Shown here: positions 10,101-21,839 of the stretch, piece after piece | Numbering within the stretch: position 1 is the first letter of the stretch | Layout of the letters: every line of letters begins with the position of its first letter | Source of the DNA: Poa pratensis | Lineage: Eukaryota > Streptophyta > Magnoliopsida > Poales > Poaceae | Assembly: GCA_947311845.1 (NCBI GenBank) | Contig: CAMZMU010000117.1 | Location: forward strand, 73,923,042 to 73,987,041 | Length of the DNA: 64,000 nucleotides | Direction: 5' to 3' | The notes under the pieces: generated by a model | Database searches by the model: none | Told to the model about the DNA's origin: nothing | The model's input: the letters and a program-made list of their open reading frames with translations, nothing else | Translations under genes and position numbers: made by a program

Positions 10101-12739
10101 GGAATATATTGATGGATGATCACAGGAAGTCTGGTTATTTCCTCATCTTGACAATGAAAGGCATTGACCTGGACAAGTCGTAGCCCGGCAGGCCACCTCA
10201 ACTTCTGAGCAAGTTGAGTGTTGCAAGACTTTGCATGCAAATCACGAGTATATTTCAATTTATATACAAGTGAATAAGTTGTATTACTATTATCTATGTG
10301 GTTAGATAAAATATGTTTCTCTCAGGTGGCCCCCAAATTTGACTTGGTTGATGCGGTTAGTGGAGTAGGAGGAACTTTAAATAATCTAGTTTGACTTTGG
10401 CTTGCCAGATATCGGATATCGAGTGACATAGTAGGCGATATGTGATTGTGTTAGTGTCAAGGAGAAATTTATCACACTTTTTAGTTAATCTTGTTCATAT
10501 GTTTCCTTTGTTTGAGAAATGACAAAGCATAACAAATCTATCACTCAAAGTATTTTAGTTAATCGTGTTCATATGTTGCCTTCTTTTCATTAAAAAGTAC
10601 ACAAATAAACACTCATAAATTCTTGAAGTTAACATAATAAGTACATTATGCATGTCATAACCCATAGTACAATGGAAACATGTGTTACCTACATACATGT
10701 CCATATCGGTAATACCGATCCAAATATTCGTCATTTTTTCATATCATGCATAATTTCCACCTACACAATACTCAGTAGTTGTCTCCGTTAAGGCGTACCG
10801 TCGGGAAATCACTACAGACGGTGTTTGCGATATTTTTTCTGGGAATTCACTACCACCGAACTCTAGAACTCTTGTTGTGGCTAGCATCGGTCCATAGGAA
10901 CCGCGATCATATCGTGTGGTATTTAAAACCTTAGATAGAAGAGAAGATAATACCCCTTAGGCCCCGCTTGGATTCAGGGTTTCCGACCGGAAATACTCGG
11001 TATAATTTCACGGACATGGAACGCTCCGTAATTTTGTTAAGGAATCGGTCGTTTTCCACCGGGGGGAAGAAAAAAAGGTGAACCAAGCGGGGCCTTAGCT
11101 GAGAACAACTACTCCGATAGTGATGAAGTCGTGGTTTGCCTCGGTCCATATCACGATTCAAATCATGCATGTTGATCAATCAGATCGATATGTACACACA
11201 CATATGCATTTCATTAAGATCTTGTGAAATCGATACGCGGATAAGACGTGGATGTGTTGGTATGGTGGTGTGTGTTTAGTGTTGTTTTCATTTTCGTATT
11301 TGAAAATGGCGCGTGTTCAGTGTTTGTGGACGCTTCGTGTTGTTATCGATCTGAAAAACAAGTACGACGCCTCAGTTCGAATTCCTTACCCTTGATCAAA
11401 AGAACTACTACTGTTAGGAATTAACACATCGACTACTTGTACCAGCAAAGAGATTAATTTCTGCCGTACGTGTGTGTCTGACATCTTCCTGTGTCGTGCG
11501 TGGCACTGACATGACATGCCATTTTTTTGACGTCTGCAGCGGGCCGTACGTGGAGATCGACATGAGGTCGGGATCCATGGACGGCTACGACGCCGTCTTC
11601 CTCAGCCCGCATAAGTTCCTCGGCGGGCCCGGCACGCCGGGCATCCTGCTCATGCACCGCTCCCTCTACAGGCTCGCCTCGTCGCCGCCGACCATGTGCG
11701 GCGGCGGCACGGTCGCCTACGTGAACGGGATAAGCGAGGACGACACGGTGTACGTGGACGGCGTGGAGGAACGGGAGGACGCCGGCACGCCGCCCATCGC
11801 GCAGAAGGTGCGCGCGTCGCTCGCGTTCTGGGTCAAGGAGCACGTCGGCCTCGACGCCATCGCGCTCCGGGAGCGCGCCCACGCCGACGCCGCCATGCGG
11901 TGGCTCCTGTCGAACCCCGCCGTCGAGGTGCTCGGCGACGTCAAGGTGCCCCGCCTGCCCATATTCTCGTTCCTCGTCTACCCCGGTGAAGATGGCGTTG
12001 GCATTGTGACGCACACAGGCAGGCGGCGGCTGCCACTCCACGGGCGGTTCGTGGCGAGGCTGATGAACGATCTGTTCGGCATCCAGGCCAGGGGCGGCTG
12101 CGGCTGCGCCGGTCCGTACGGTCACGCCATCCTCGGCATCAGCGACGAGCTCTCCCTTCGGATTCGCTCCGCCATTCTCAAAGTAAGCAAAAAAATTAAA
12201 ACGTCTCCGAGAATCCGACATCCACATGCCATTCGGCCATTCGGAACTAATGGATTATGTAAAAGTTCGTACGTTGCGGGTTAACAATGTGTTGAATTTG
12301 TTTCTTCAACCAGGGCTACCACGGTGTGAAGCCGGGATGGACGAGGGTGAGCTTCGCCTACTACCTCCCGCAGGAGGAGTTCCAGTTCATCCTCGCCGCC
12401 ATCGACTTCGTCGCGGTGCACGGCCACCGGTTTCTTCCGCTCTACAACTTCGACTGGGCCACCGGCAACTGGACCTTCAGGCGCCGGGCGATCAAGCACC
12501 ACCTCTTGATAGAGGATCTGCTGCATCTGCATGATCATGGATCCTGCTCCACGGAGATGCTGGGTGACGATGAGGGAGCACGGACGGGAAAAAGCAAGAC
12601 CGCCGGCGTCGTCAGCGACAAGTTCGAGAGCTACCTGGAGTTTGCCACCAAAGTTGCCCTGTCGCTGCCGGATGGATGTGATCAGCAGCAGGTTATTCCC
12701 GAAGGAATCGACCCTGACATAGTACTTTTTCGAGTTTGA
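7196..12739 (+). CDS. Class V PLP-dependent aminotransferase/cysteine desulfurase-like enzyme
   Basis: Four exons: 7196-7508, 7630-8131, 11540-12182 and 12314-12739. The joined length is 1884 bases, giving 627 residues with all junctions in frame and GT-AG introns. The fold is a class V aminotransferase (fold-type I PLP). HHSNLLSW and CFDFAAS match cofactor-binding segments, and FLSPHKFLGGPG places the Schiff-base lysine near residue 297. GGCGCAGPYGH (about 457-467) occupies the place of the catalytic-cysteine loop of cysteine desulfurases. The family handles sulfur or selenium removal from amino acids or epimerisation; the substrate here cannot be read from sequence. Residues 487-627 form a C-terminal extension beyond the core. 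The start is the first ATG of the open frame; another ATG is at residue 8. No transit peptide is obvious. A partial frame-broken copy lies at 61815-62748. Confidence 0.88.
8132..11539 (+). other. Large intron 2 of the class V gene
   Basis: A 3408-base GT-AG intron, AT-rich and without convincing open frames. The only structured feature I see is a Tourist-like MITE at 10960-11094. Two related phrases (TTGACTT-G-TTGATGCGGTTA near 9864 and 10338) hint at a small internal repeat. The left part, to 9389, lies in the duplicated block. Confidence 0.75.
10960..11094. mobile_element. Tourist-like (PIF/Harbinger) MITE
   Basis: A 135-bp element with perfect 12-bp inverted ends (GGCCCCGCTTGG / CCAAGCGGGGCC) and the target duplication TTA at 10957-10959 and 11095-11097. 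It is non-coding and sits inside intron 2 of the class V gene. Confidence 0.85.
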
Positions 12740-12786
12740 GTCAAATCTTTTGTACGTTAATTTCTCTTATCAACTTCGGGTAGTGG

Positions 12787-13462
12787 CAAGGCCTAATTGG
12801 CCGACCCGCTCTCCTCTTTCTACAGTAGATCGAGGCGATTTTTGGACGCGCTCGCCAGACCACCTCGCTCGCCGGCGTTCCTCGGGTTCCCTCCTCCTCC
12901 GTCGGCTGCCTCGGCGGCGGGAGGGCGGGGGAACCCCGGATCCGTGCTTGTACATAGTGTAGGTCGTGGGGGGTTCCGGCTGACGGCGTCGTGGAGGAGG
13001 CGACGGTGTCGGTGTGTGGTTTGGTGCCGGCGCGCCACCTCTTCTGCGGCGAGGATCTTCGGAGCTTCGTCGAGGCGCGCAGGACTTGCGGTGGTCGGGG
13101 ATCTACGGTCCCTGCTTCCACCGGCTCCAGGTCGTCGTCTTCCTTGCCGGCCGGCGAGGTAGGTGTTCCCCGCGTGGTGCTGCTGCTCCAACTCTTCTCC
13201 TCTCCGTCGTGCGAGCTCGCCATGGCTGAGAAGGGCAACTTCCCGTTCGCGAAGATATCGTCTGCGGCGTCAAGGTCTGCGGCGGCACCGGGAGGGTGCC
13301 GGACCGGCGATGCGGCGGCGCGTTCCCCTTCCGCGTCGGTGGAGGAAGAGTGTTGGGATCCCAGGGACCCAGTTGTAATTTCTGGTTTCTTCGGGGTGTG
13401 TTGTATGCACTGTGCTGGCTATTAGATCTGGGGTGTTATTCGCAAAAAAAAAAAAAAAAAAA
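12787..13462 (+). mobile_element. A-tailed non-autonomous retroposon 1
   Basis: A GC-rich insert ending in about 20 A residues, bounded by AACTTCGGGTAGTGG at 12772-12786 and again at 13463-13477. A-tail plus a target duplication is typical of LINE-driven insertion. An ATG at 13222 starts MAEKGNFPFAKI and resembles the start of a LINE ORF1, but the frame is short. It lies only 33 bases beyond the stop codon of the class V gene, so it may be in that gene's 3' UTR. Confidence 0.7.
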
Positions 13463-13504
13463 AACTTCGGGTAGTGGTAAAAAAAAAAATAGTGGTAAAA
13501 AAAG

Positions 13505-14164
13505 TTCAGGCGACCTTGGACGTCTCCTCTCTCGCTACAGTAAATCAGAGAGGCGATTTTTAGCTCTTCCGGTTGTTCCACCTCCTCGCCGTAGATCCGT
13601 CGGATCCCTCGCCCTCCGGCGGCCGCTCCGACGGCGGGAGGGTGGGGGATCCCCGCCTCACGGGTGTAGATAAGGTAGGTTCTGTTGGGGCTTTAGCTGG
13701 CGGCGCCGTGGAGGTGGTGGGGTCGCCGGCGTTGTTTTTGCTGCAGGTATGCGTCCTCTCCGGCGACGGCGCTCCGAGGAGCTCCGTGGTGGCACGCCTG
13801 CTTGTCTGGCACCCGCGGATCGGTGGATCCGCGCCGTGCCTAGTTCCCCAGCCAGATCTTGTGTGGCGGAAGATCTGGGAAGTGAATAAGTTGGAGGCTG
13901 CTACTCGCGTTGACCGCGTCGATGGTGGTGATGGTGCAGGGCGGAGGCTCTTCGGAGCCGAGTGGCGTCGACTTCCCGTCCGTGCAGGGGATCCTCCCGT
14001 TCCAAGGCTTTGGGGAGGTGGTGCGGCGGCGCGCCGGCGTAACGTTCTCGTTGTCGTCTCCGGCATCGGGGTCCAGAAGGACCTAGTTGTAATTTTTATC
14101 TTTGTTCTGGACTGTTCTGTAAGAACCATGGTTTAATGCAATCAGAGCCTTCTCACAAAAAAAA
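13505..14164 (+). mobile_element. A-tailed non-autonomous retroposon 2
   Basis: Homologous to the neighbouring insert: both have CTACAGTA-ATC-GAGGCGATTTTT near the start and a CCGACGGCGGGAGG-type segment further in, but the two are clearly diverged. It ends in an A run followed by a third copy of AACTTCGGGTAGT (14165-14177). Its left edge is uncertain, lying in an A-rich zone (13478-13504) that repeats TAGTGGTAAAA. No complete protein is encoded. Confidence 0.65.
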
Positions 14165-14177
14165 AACTTCGGGTAGT

Positions 14178-15553
14178 CGTAATTATAGCCTTATACTTGT
14201 TTCAAAAAAAAAAAATTATAGCCTTATAGGGATTAGGGAGTAGTAGATACATACTACAGTATAGAGTTGTAAGGTTTAAGGACTCCATGAGTCTTGTCTT
14301 GTATATACACATAAGGCATACAAAAGGGAAAACAATAAAATTTAGTTCATCATTCCGTCTCACGACTTCGTGGCTTCTTCTTCCAAAGGTCAGAAGAGTT
14401 ACAACGTTGCTAGGTCCATGCCTTTCGCTGTCTTGATGAGATACTAACAAGACTTACTGCGATCTCAATTATTAATTTGAGACTTGCTTGCATCGGAAAG
14501 TAGACGGAGAAGATCAACAAGGACGGACAAATTTCTAGATTATATTTTTGTCAGATGCTACTGTTGGCAGTCAACGAACCGCATCACATTAGCCAAAATA
14601 ACCCAAATCTGCATGACAGGTCACCTGTCACAGTAGCAAATTTCAAAGAATGCAACTTGCACTTGTTATATGCATGCACTTACGAGAACGAGAATATAGA
14701 GCGAAACTAGTGAATCTATTAATTAGCAAATTTCAAAGAATGCAACTTACACATCTGTGCATAAGTTTTTCTATGAAATCACATGCACACTGCTATCATA
14801 CAGTATCGAACAGAAATGTTCCCAAGAGGGAAAAAAAACTGAGAACACTTCTCTTTCATGCACATCTGTAGATTGCTTCTGGAGTTATGTAATTCTGTAA
14901 CTAGAAAATAAAAAACATTGAGGGTCTCTTTGGTTCAAATTTATAAGAACTTCAGATTCTATTCCTTATGATTTTTTTCCTAGGAACCTGTTTGATTTGT
15001 AAGATTGTAAATCATAGAAATCTTTCCTATGAACTTGCATGTGATTTCATAGAAAAACTTATGGTATCACCTCATGAAAATATTTATTTGTTCAGTGACA
15101 ACTAAGGCACATGCATCTATCCATTCACACGAATTCCTGTGTATTTGAAGTGGTGCTACAAAACCTGTTCTATTGTAAGAGTTTTTGTGTTTTCAGTTCA
15201 TGTAAGATTCAATATGGTCTATCATCTTAATCCTACATTTTTACTATTCTTGTAGTATGAAAATCATACAGATCGAGGAAGCTTTGAGAATTGTGTTGAG
15301 AGGTGGCCATGACCTGGGCAAAATCACAAGAGAAAACTTGAAATGATAATTGCTGAAGGCATTTTCCTTTTCGTGAGATCCATGGCCGCTGTGAGTCATA
15401 CTTGATCGGCCCACTCATGTAGGCCCGACCACGAGGGAGTGGAAGAGCAAACGGGCAAAACCTATTTGACGACCAGGTCGTCGGTTACCAGACGTCGCAC
15501 ACCCCTGTGGACAAATGGGCCTGGCCCAGTTCGTGCGAGGAGATGCGCGACGG
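14178..15553. other. Intergenic sequence, nothing assigned
   Basis: AT-rich sequence without a convincing gene. Near 14928 a phrase GGTCTCTTTGGTTCAAAT resembles the end of some grass MITEs, but no matching right end was found. The phrase AATTTCAAAGAATGCAACTT occurs twice (14640 and 14730). Confidence 0.4.
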
Positions 15554-17151
15554 TGATGACGTGAAAACACACGTTCGTTGGGAGACCCCAAGAGGAAGGT
15601 ATGAAGTAGTGCAGCAGCAATTTTCCCTTGAAATCTACCAAGATTATCGAACCAGTAGGAGGTGGAAGAGATTCAACACGGTGTCAACAACATCGCCGTT
15701 GAAATGATGTTGACGCGGACCTGCACACAACACAATCAAAGTACTTTGCCCCAACGAAACAGGAAGGTTATCAATCTCCCCGGCTTGCTGAATACAAATG
15801 ATTAAACGTATGGTGTGGAGAATAAATATAAATACAAAAGGAACAGCGAACAAGTGTTTGTAGAGCGTGGTGAAAACGGTGGTTTTATCAGTGTAAAAGA
15901 ATGGGCCGGGGTCCACAGTTCACTAGTGGTTTCTCTCCATAAAAGATAGCATGCATGTTGGGTAAACAAATTACAGCTGGGCAATTGACAAATGACAAAC
16001 GCATGACAATGCATATTATGACAAGATTTTCAACGTAGTATTTATTGGGCATTACAACATTTTACATAGACCACTTACCAGCTGCATCTATGACTAATAA
16101 TCCACTCCCGAGATAACATCTGTGTCTCTCGCGAGTATTAAGTTGCAAGCAACGGATAATTGCATTAAGCATGGTGTGTAATGTAAACAATGCATGAGGC
16201 ATATAAGCAACGCATATAAGCAAAGCAAAGTTATTTTCTCCCTAGTGGCAACAACACATCCACGACCTTAGTCGTTTCTGTCGCTCGAGCCCAGATTACT
16301 GGAGGCATGAAGCCACTATCTAGCATAAATACTCCCTCTTGGAGACACTAGCATCTACTTGGCCAAACCATCTACTAGCATCGGAGAGCATGCAAGAACA
16401 TAAATAAAACAGTAGATAAATAGATAAACAACTTGATCATAACTTCACAATTCATCGGATCCTAGCAAACACAACATGTAGCATTACAATAAGATGATCT
16501 TGATCATGTTAGGCAGCTCACAAGATCTAAACATGATAGCATAAAGTGGAGAGACAACCATCTAGCTACTGCTATGGACCCGTAGTCCAAGGATGAACTA
16601 CTCACGCATCTGTCCGGAGGCAGGCATGGTGGTGTAGAGCCCTCCGGCGATGATCTTCTCCTCCGGCAGGGTGCCCGGAAGAGCTTCAGAACCCTCCCGA
16701 ACTAGGGTTGACGACGGCGGCGGCAGAACTTTTCGTGGAATGATGCTCGGGTATTTAGGGTTTTCGGGAGGAGGTGGATATATAGGCGAAAGGGCGGCGC
16801 GAGGGGGCACCCGAGGCGGCCAGACGACCCCCCCGGCGCGGCCCCACCTTCTGCCGCGCCGAGGTGGCGTATGGCCCCTAGGTCGCTTCTTCGTTCGCCC
16901 TTCAGACTTCGTCTTCGTGTCGGTGTAAAACTCCACCTCGTTGATTTTCGTCCAATTCCGAGAATATTTCCTGACTAGTTTTTCTGAAACAAAAAGACAG
17001 CAGAAAATAGGAACTGGCAGTGTGACATCTTGTTAATAGGTTAGTCCCATAAAATGCATAAAAATGATATGAAGTTTATATAAAACATGTAGCAATTGGT
17101 ATAAACCATGCATGGAACATCAAAAATTATAGATACGTTTGAGACGTATCA
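15554..17151 (-). repeat. 3' LTR of minus-strand Athila-like element
   Basis: Read on the minus strand it starts TGATACGTCTC (17151) next to a polypurine tract (AAGCTTGGGGATGC) and ends in CGTCATCA (15554), 1598 bases. A TATATA motif near 16780 is the likely LTR promoter. It is related to the LTRs at 10, 45122 and 54647, but its last third differs. GACGG (15549-15553) would be the flanking target sequence; the other flank is not available. Confidence 0.8.
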
Positions 17152-17825
17152 GCATCCCCAAGCTTAGTTCCTACTCGTCCCGAGTAGGTAAACGATAACT
17201 AATATAAATTCTGGAGTGACATGCTACCAACATAATCTTGATCAAATAGTAATGTACAACATGTGAACTGAGATTAAATCATTCAAAGCAAATGTCTATA
17301 ATTGATATTAAACAAAAGATAATAAAGCAAGATAGTTAAACAAGGTAAAACTTTTCATGAACAATGCTTTAAAGACATGAAATCGTACAAGGTTCATTAT
17401 AGATGTTTTAAGTTTTCAGTGTAGAAGTTCTATCCTTCAAATCAAGCATCAAACAATTTTTCACAACATAGAAAGGATCCAGTCAAGTAAAAATAAACAT
17501 GAACGTCATGAATCAACTGTTTTGAAGTTTTACTCAATCGGTGAGCGTAATCATTTGGTTTTGGCACCAGGATGTTATGGCAAAGAGAATAATAATGGGG
17601 GTTTGGAAGGCCAACAGAAGAAAGGCTCACAAAGCTATAAGTGATCATTAGACTAGAAGAAGTCTTATAATCGAAGCTATGTAAGGAGTAGTGATTCCCA
17701 TGCAACAGCTGCACATAGAGCTATATGTGTATGAAAGCTCTCCAATGGAACTAGTGGGAGTGCATCCAACTTGGTTGCTCACGAAGACCTAGAGCGCTTT
17801 TGAGGAGGCTCATCGTTGGAATATA
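17152..17825 (-). mobile_element. Internal 3' end of minus-strand Athila-like element
   Basis: Non-coding internal sequence upstream (on the minus strand) of the LTR at 15554-17151. It includes the polypurine tract and the stem-loop CTACTCG-TCC-CGAGTAG at 17171-17187. It matches the tail before 54647 in part. It is cut at 17825 by insertion of the Tat-lineage element. The missing 5' part would lie beyond that element's 3' end, within or past the sequence gap. Confidence 0.7.
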
Positions 17826-18354
17826 TGTTGGGGATATACCGGTAAGGGGTATCATCAGCATGGATCAATCCGGCTAGTCCAGGGTGGCCCGCAGTGGTGG
17901 TGAAGTCTTTGTCTACCGGGCGGCCCAGATAGCTGACGACCAAGGAAGGCGGATGCCGGCAAAGTGGAGGCCCAAGACCGAAGCCCACGAAGCCACCAAG
18001 ACCAAGACGGAAGACGGCAGACTTGCCGGCTAGGTTTAGAACTCTGTATGCTTGCCGGATACGTAATCACCTTGTAACCCTAGGTCCGGCCGCCTATATA
18101 AGCCGGACCACGAGACGCCTTTAGGGCAGACTCTCATACATTGACACATCCCATAGCTCATTGTAACCTATAACACGGCGATCTGCCTTATAGTGAGTTA
18201 TAGTAGCACGTAGGGTTCCGCCACCGTCGAGGAGCCTGAAGCTGGGTAAACTGCCGTGTACAATCCCGACCTCGACGACGTCCACCTTCTTGCCCTACGT
18301 TCACCCTCGGCTAGCAGGACCCCGTCTCCTATCCAAGATGCCGATACGACAACA
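17826..18354 (+). repeat. 5' LTR of Tat-lineage Ty3/gypsy element
   Basis: Begins TGTTGGGGATATACC after ATATA (a possible target duplication) and ends near GACAACA, just before TTGGCGTCCACCGTGGGG, a primer-binding-site-like segment at 18356-18373. The right boundary is uncertain by a few bases because no second LTR is available to compare; it falls in or beyond the gap at 32800. Confidence 0.65.
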
Positions 18355-18374
18355 GTTGGCGTCCACCGTGGGGC

Positions 18375-20980
18375 CTAAGGCGTCAGGCGTCACGTTCCAG
18401 GCGGGAACCCTAGGCGGCATCGGCGAAACAATCGCCGTCGGCCGCGCCGTGCGCTACGGCGACAACCACTACATCAGCTGCGACGAGTCCTACATCCTCG
18501 CAGACGACTACATTGTCGGATGCGGGTTGTGCCGTTTGGCGGCGTCGATGTATTCATCGGCTACACATCTGAGGCGTATGGTTTGCCACGAATTTATTCA
18601 CCATCCCACCCGCCCTGCAATCAAAAGGCTTGCGATCAAGACGGTTCTGAGTTTGCCTCCTCCCAGGAGTCCGCAGATTCAGATCTACACTTTGTCGGCA
18701 TGATGGGACTGAGATCCGACTCCCAGCCCGACAGTCAAGATCCCGAATCTATTCTTCCTGCACTCCAGGATGATGCGATGTCGGATGCCGGATCCAGATC
18801 TACTGTTCACGTCAACGTAGATTCTGACTCCGAAGAAGATTCTGCAAGCATGTTCGAGCAACGGATCAAGCAGTGTTTCAGTACACCTGAGCCTCCGCCT
18901 TCTGAAGCGGCTACGGGCTCGTCCGTCAACATGCAGCAGGTTTTCGTGGCGGATGTCACCGGTGCATCTTCAGCACAGGCGGCGGCAACAGACGCCACCA
19001 ACGCGGGAACCCCGGCAACCGATCCACTGTTTCCGGAGCCTCCGGGGGCTCCAAAGAAGAGGGTTCTAGAGAAAGGTGAGCCCAGCAAGATAGGGAACAT
19101 GGCGGCCCTGGCAGAAGTTCTGCACACGCCGGTGACCGACAAAACCAACCCGGCTGATTTGGAGAAACTTCGAAACACCTTGGTGGAGCAAACTGAGTAC
19201 CTCAAAAGCAAGCAAGCAGAGGTCCAGGGCCTCCTCGACGAAGCCAAGGAGGAAAACGCCAAGATAACCGCCAAGTTAGACCCCAAGCGCAATCTTTTCA
19301 CCACTACTCCATTGCCCAAGCCGGCAGGACCTGTGGCAGATAAGAAAAGCAAGAAAGGCAGGGATCGGTCGCCTGACAACTTCAAATCCCCTGCCCAAAA
19401 GCTTGGTTTCGAGTGGGCTACAGCGCCGCAGCGTAAGGATAAGAACGGGGACGTCATCCTCGCCACCCCTGTCCTCAACACTGCAGCCGCCTTAGATATC
19501 CTCAACAACGATGACTACGACAAGGACGAGAAGATTTACTACGCATCGATCCTTGCTCACAAAGCTTTAGAGCAGCAGGCCCGTGCTGATTCTCGCGCCG
19601 ACATGGCGGACGCAAGAGGAGGAAGGCTGGAATCCAAATCCAACGCTTGCAAAGCTGCGGCCGGTGGCAACCCCGAAGATCCGTCCGGCTCCAGTAGCCA
19701 CGGAAAAGGGAAAGACAAGAAGGACCCACGCAAGTCACCACCTCCCAAAAGGCAGCGTGACGAGGCGTCCAGGACCGGCAACAGACGCAAGGCCTCACCT
19801 CCTCCGCCTAGGCGGGATGAAGGCGGAAGCAGGGGAAGCAAGCAGCCGCCAAGGAGTGGCGGCAATCGTGACAACGCCCCGCCGCCAAGAAGAAGCAGGG
19901 ACCGCACACCGTCCCCACCACCAGTGCCCAGGCACGAAGGTGGAAGCCGGGGGCACAACAACGAGCCCAGGCACAGCCGGGCAGCGCAGGACGAGCCTAA
20001 TGCTGACAGATCCGAAACAGCTCAGTCCGCAAGACGCGTGACATCGTCTCAATGACATTAAGGCTGGAAAGCAGGATGCCTACCTCGGCCCTGAGTGCTT
20101 TGGCCCAGCCATCCGCAACGTTCAAGTACCCGAGACATGACATCAGTGTCAAAAACTCATCAAAGGTACAATGGAGCGGACAAGCCAAACTCATGGTTGT
20201 CGGACTACGCGTTGGCAGTCGAAATTGCCGGGGCAATGGCCTCGTCGCCGCACGCTTCCTTCCCCTCATGCTAGAGGGGACAGCCCGAAGCTGGATCGAA
20301 AACTTGCCGGAGAAAAGCATTCATAGCTGGCATGACATGGAAAAGGTGTTCACGCAGCACTTCCAGGGCACATACAAGCGACCCAATACATACACAGATT
20401 TGGTTCGTTGCGTGCAAAAGCCGATGAAACAGCTACAAGCTTCTTGGCAAGGTGGATTCAGACAAAGGCAAGCTGCGAAACGTAGACGACAATCAAGCAA
20501 TCCACGCCTTCACCACAGGCCTCCTGAAGGGCTCAAGTCTCAGACATAAGCTCGTGCGCATGCAGGTCAAAGATCTCGGAGTCATGCTCGAAGTAGCAGC
20601 CATGTACGCACAGGCGGATGATGACGCACGCGATGGAGATGGCGCACATGACATGGCGCCAAGCAGGCGAGCAAGTCACAAACGCAAGGCTCCCCAGGAC
20701 GACAAAGCCGGACCGTCAAACGAGGTCGCCGCCTTCGAAGGCAAAGGCGGCAACCGCAAGTGGAAAGGAAAGGGTAAAGAAGGCGGCTCCAGCAAGCAAC
20801 GCCTGACATACGATCAGGCAAAAGCCTTGCCCTGCCCAATCCACGCGTCCTTAGGCAAAGTTAACCACACATTAGGGGAATGCCGGTTCATGGAGGACTT
20901 CAAGAAGGACCCCGAGGTTGGCTGGAAGCCAAAAAAGAGCAAAAAGGCTGAGAAGACAAAAAGGAAGACGATGATGGAGC
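18375..20980 (+). pseudogene. Decayed gag region, Tat-lineage gypsy element
   Basis: A long charged open frame (18520-20055, 511 codons) is followed by out-of-phase frames. The capsid-like signature ARSWIENLPEKSIHSW near 20283-20330 matches the retrotransposon Gag domain, and a Cys/His-containing basic segment follows near 20830-20890. At least two frame changes occur (near 18525 and around 20050-20470). Gag would form the particle in which the element reverse-transcribes. In this copy it cannot be made as one protein. Confidence 0.8.
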
Positions 20981-21139
20981 AATCTCCATGTCGGAGGATG
21001 AGGAACCCAAGCTGGCGCGCAAGGAAAAGCAATACCCCAAGGTACATGGCCAACTGGTGTGCTTTTGGGCACTCCTTCGGCAAAGGAAGAAAAGGCGGAG
21101 ATGCGCGAGCTAAACGCCACAGTGCCTGATGTTCCCCAG

Positions 21140-21722
21140 TATTTAGACTGGTCAGAGAAGCCAATCACTTGGGATAGAGATGATCACCCAGATCACGTAT
21201 CACCCCGGCAAATACGCCCTTGTCGTCGACCCAATTGTCGACAACTTCAGACTCACCAAGGTGTTGATGGACGGCGGCAGCAGCCTCAACATCATATACG
21301 CGGACACCCTGAAGCGCATGAACTTGTCGGAAAGCCAGCTTGACTACAGCAAAGTCAAGTTTCATGGCATCGTTCCGGGAAAGCAAGCCAAGTCAATGGG
21401 AAGCATCAAACTTGAGGTTACTTTCGGACCTGAGACAAACTACCGCTCGGAGCATCTCAGGTTTGAAGTAGTCCCCTTCAAGAGTGCCTACCACGCCATC
21501 TTTGGACGGCCAGCTTTCGCCAAGTTCATGGCTCGGCCGTGTTACATCTACAACAAGCTGAAGATGCCGGGACCCAACGGTACAATCACCGTCAATGGCA
21601 ACTTCAAGAAAGCAAAGGAGTGCGAGCGTGGCAACGCCGCCTTCGCTGAGGCAGTCCTCCACGCAGAGGAATTAGCCATGTTGAAAAAGGACTTGATACG
21701 TCACAGTTGCCGGAGGATGTAA
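21140..21722 (+). pseudogene. Aspartic protease domain of Tat-lineage element
   Basis: The frame from 21180 contains VLMDGGSSLNII, the active-site motif of the retroelement aspartic protease in its DGGSS form, common in plant gypsy elements. The FGRPAFAKF segment near 21510-21530 fits the C-terminal part of that domain. The frame ends at 21722 in mid-polyprotein, and a TAG at about 21835 interrupts the path to reverse transcriptase. Confidence 0.8.
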
Positions 21723-21839
21723 AGACCGCGAGCCCAAAAACACTTTCAAGGCGTCCGAAGACACAAAGAAGGCGGACCTGGTCCCAGGTGACAGCTCCAA
21801 GCAAGTCACCATAGGGGCAGGCCTGGATGACAAATAGGA

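Noticed and set aside
14928..15090. Possible Tourist-like MITE starting GGTCTCTTTGGTTC
   Set aside because: No matching right terminal repeat or target duplication could be found.
18807..19508. Minus-strand 233-codon frame opposite the Tat gag
   Set aside because: Antisense shadow of the gag frame without any domain or regulatory context.
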